A stretch of 64,000 nt of DNA from Pseudomonas wuhanensis (GTDB lineage: Bacteria; Pseudomonadota; Gammaproteobacteria; Pseudomonadales; Pseudomonadaceae), in NCBI RefSeq assembly GCF_030687395.1, contig NZ_CP117430.1:3038001-3102000 (forward strand), written 5' to 3'. Under the pieces are notes generated by a model, which searched no databases, was not told where the DNA came from, and was given only the letters and a program-made list of their open reading frames with translations. The position numbers and the translations under genes were made by a program. Below are positions 63,568 to 64,000 of this stretch, one piece after another; position 1 is the first letter of the stretch; every line of letters begins with the position of its first letter.

Positions 63568-64000
63568 TCAAAATTCGTTGTCTTCAATATTGAACTCGCC
63601 GTTTACCAGAATCTTCTTCTCATTCTCGATGAAATTCGCAATCAACGTACCCTCGGCATGACCTGTTCCGGGCAGCGATGTGAACGAGAGCCTACCCTCG
63701 ATCGCATGAAAGATACCACCGTGGTCTGGCCTGAAGTAAGTGACCCAAACGTCTTTGTTGTCCTTTAACTGGTGTTCTTTCCCCTCCACGTTTTCGTTGA
63801 TAAATAGCGCGATATGGGATCGGGTCGGTGGAAGCTCGTTATCCATGCGGCCGACAATCTCCCAATAACCGACCGGATCAACGGGAATTTTTTTACATTC
63901 AATGCTCACATCGTTGGCATTGAAGGAACCCCATTCCTTGCTGGTGGCCTTGAACGTTCCGCTATCGGTGAACGTGCCATTGTGCTTGACGCCGTCGGTG
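63568..64000 (-). CDS. hypothetical protein, partial at the window edge
   Basis: The reading frame is open to the last base of the window, so the N-terminus is missing; about 143 residues are visible. An internal GTG at 63909 is not the start because the frame continues upstream as KHNGTFTDSGTFKATSKEWG. The C-terminal half (HIALFINENVEGKEHQLKDN, HAEGTLIANFIENEKKILVN) resembles the neighbouring paralogue. Beta-rich, no family recognised. Confidence 0.65.
   Translation of the reverse strand, partial: TDGVKHNGTFTDSGTFKATSKEWGSFNANDVSIECKKIPVDPVGYWEIVGRMDNELPPTRSHIALFINENVEGKEHQLKDNKDVWVTYFRPDHGGIFHAIEGRLSFTSLPGTGHAEGTLIANFIENEKKILVNGEFNIEDNEF

Overview
The window is chromosomal DNA from a fluorescent Pseudomonas, probably of the P. 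fluorescens group. The basis is high GC, Pseudomonas-type gene neighbourhoods (nirBD, modABC, galU...gor, ahpCF, hppD, ptxS-kguEKTD, an MvaT-family protein) and many REP palindromes with the GTGGGAGCGGGCTTGCCCGCGA core typical of that group. No rRNA, CRISPR array, insertion sequence or intact prophage is visible.

Layout. 0-5.6 kb: assimilatory nitrite reductase nirBD behind a sigma-54-type promoter and a leader that looks like an ANTAR (NasT/NasR) antitermination target, then a CBS-domain protein and a chemoreceptor. 5.6-9.1 kb: a polyol cluster (SDR, sugar-binding protein, AraC regulator) that lacks its ABC permease and ATPase genes. 9.4-12.9 kb: tRNA-Cys and tRNA-Leu followed by a patch of very small orphan genes, some too short for a 60-residue cutoff. 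12.9-17.8 kb: topoisomerase IB, modABC with a ModE operator, and a nitronate monooxygenase-like gene. 18-22.1 kb: AcuI-like reductase, GyrI-like protein, and an alkylation-repair set (2OG-Fe oxygenase, alkB, ada) with two apparent Ada boxes. 22.1-24.3 kb: small proteins and lipoproteins. 24.5-33.2 kb: galU, an MFS exporter, gor, a KfrA-like coiled-coil protein divergent from a tyrosine recombinase, ahpC and ahpF. 33.3-43.4 kb: gloA, DUF4946, an mvaT/mvaU-type gene, an EAL-domain pseudogene, LysR/EamA pairs, hppD, aldo-keto reductase, LysR/SDR/VOC. 43.4-48.3 kb: a DUF6124 gene with an elaborate leader, then ACS-family transporter, CdaR-type regulator and glycerate kinase. 48.6-51.5 kb: a second chemoreceptor and AruH-like aminotransferase. 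51.6-57.1 kb: the 2-ketogluconate operon kguEKTD with ptxS and two PtxS operators. 57.2-64 kb: an accessory region of lower GC with two related beta-rich proteins, an autotransporter and two related small proteins, the last cut by the window edge.

The most unusual item is the leader at 43.5-43.75 kb. A central strand there can pair either with an upstream copy of its target or with a downstream copy that contains the Shine-Dalgarno of the DUF6124 gene, giving two mutually exclusive folds. Other points of note are the ANTAR-like nirB leader, an Ada protein that has kept only one of four zinc-site cysteines although Ada boxes remain, and the uncharacterised gene set at the right end.
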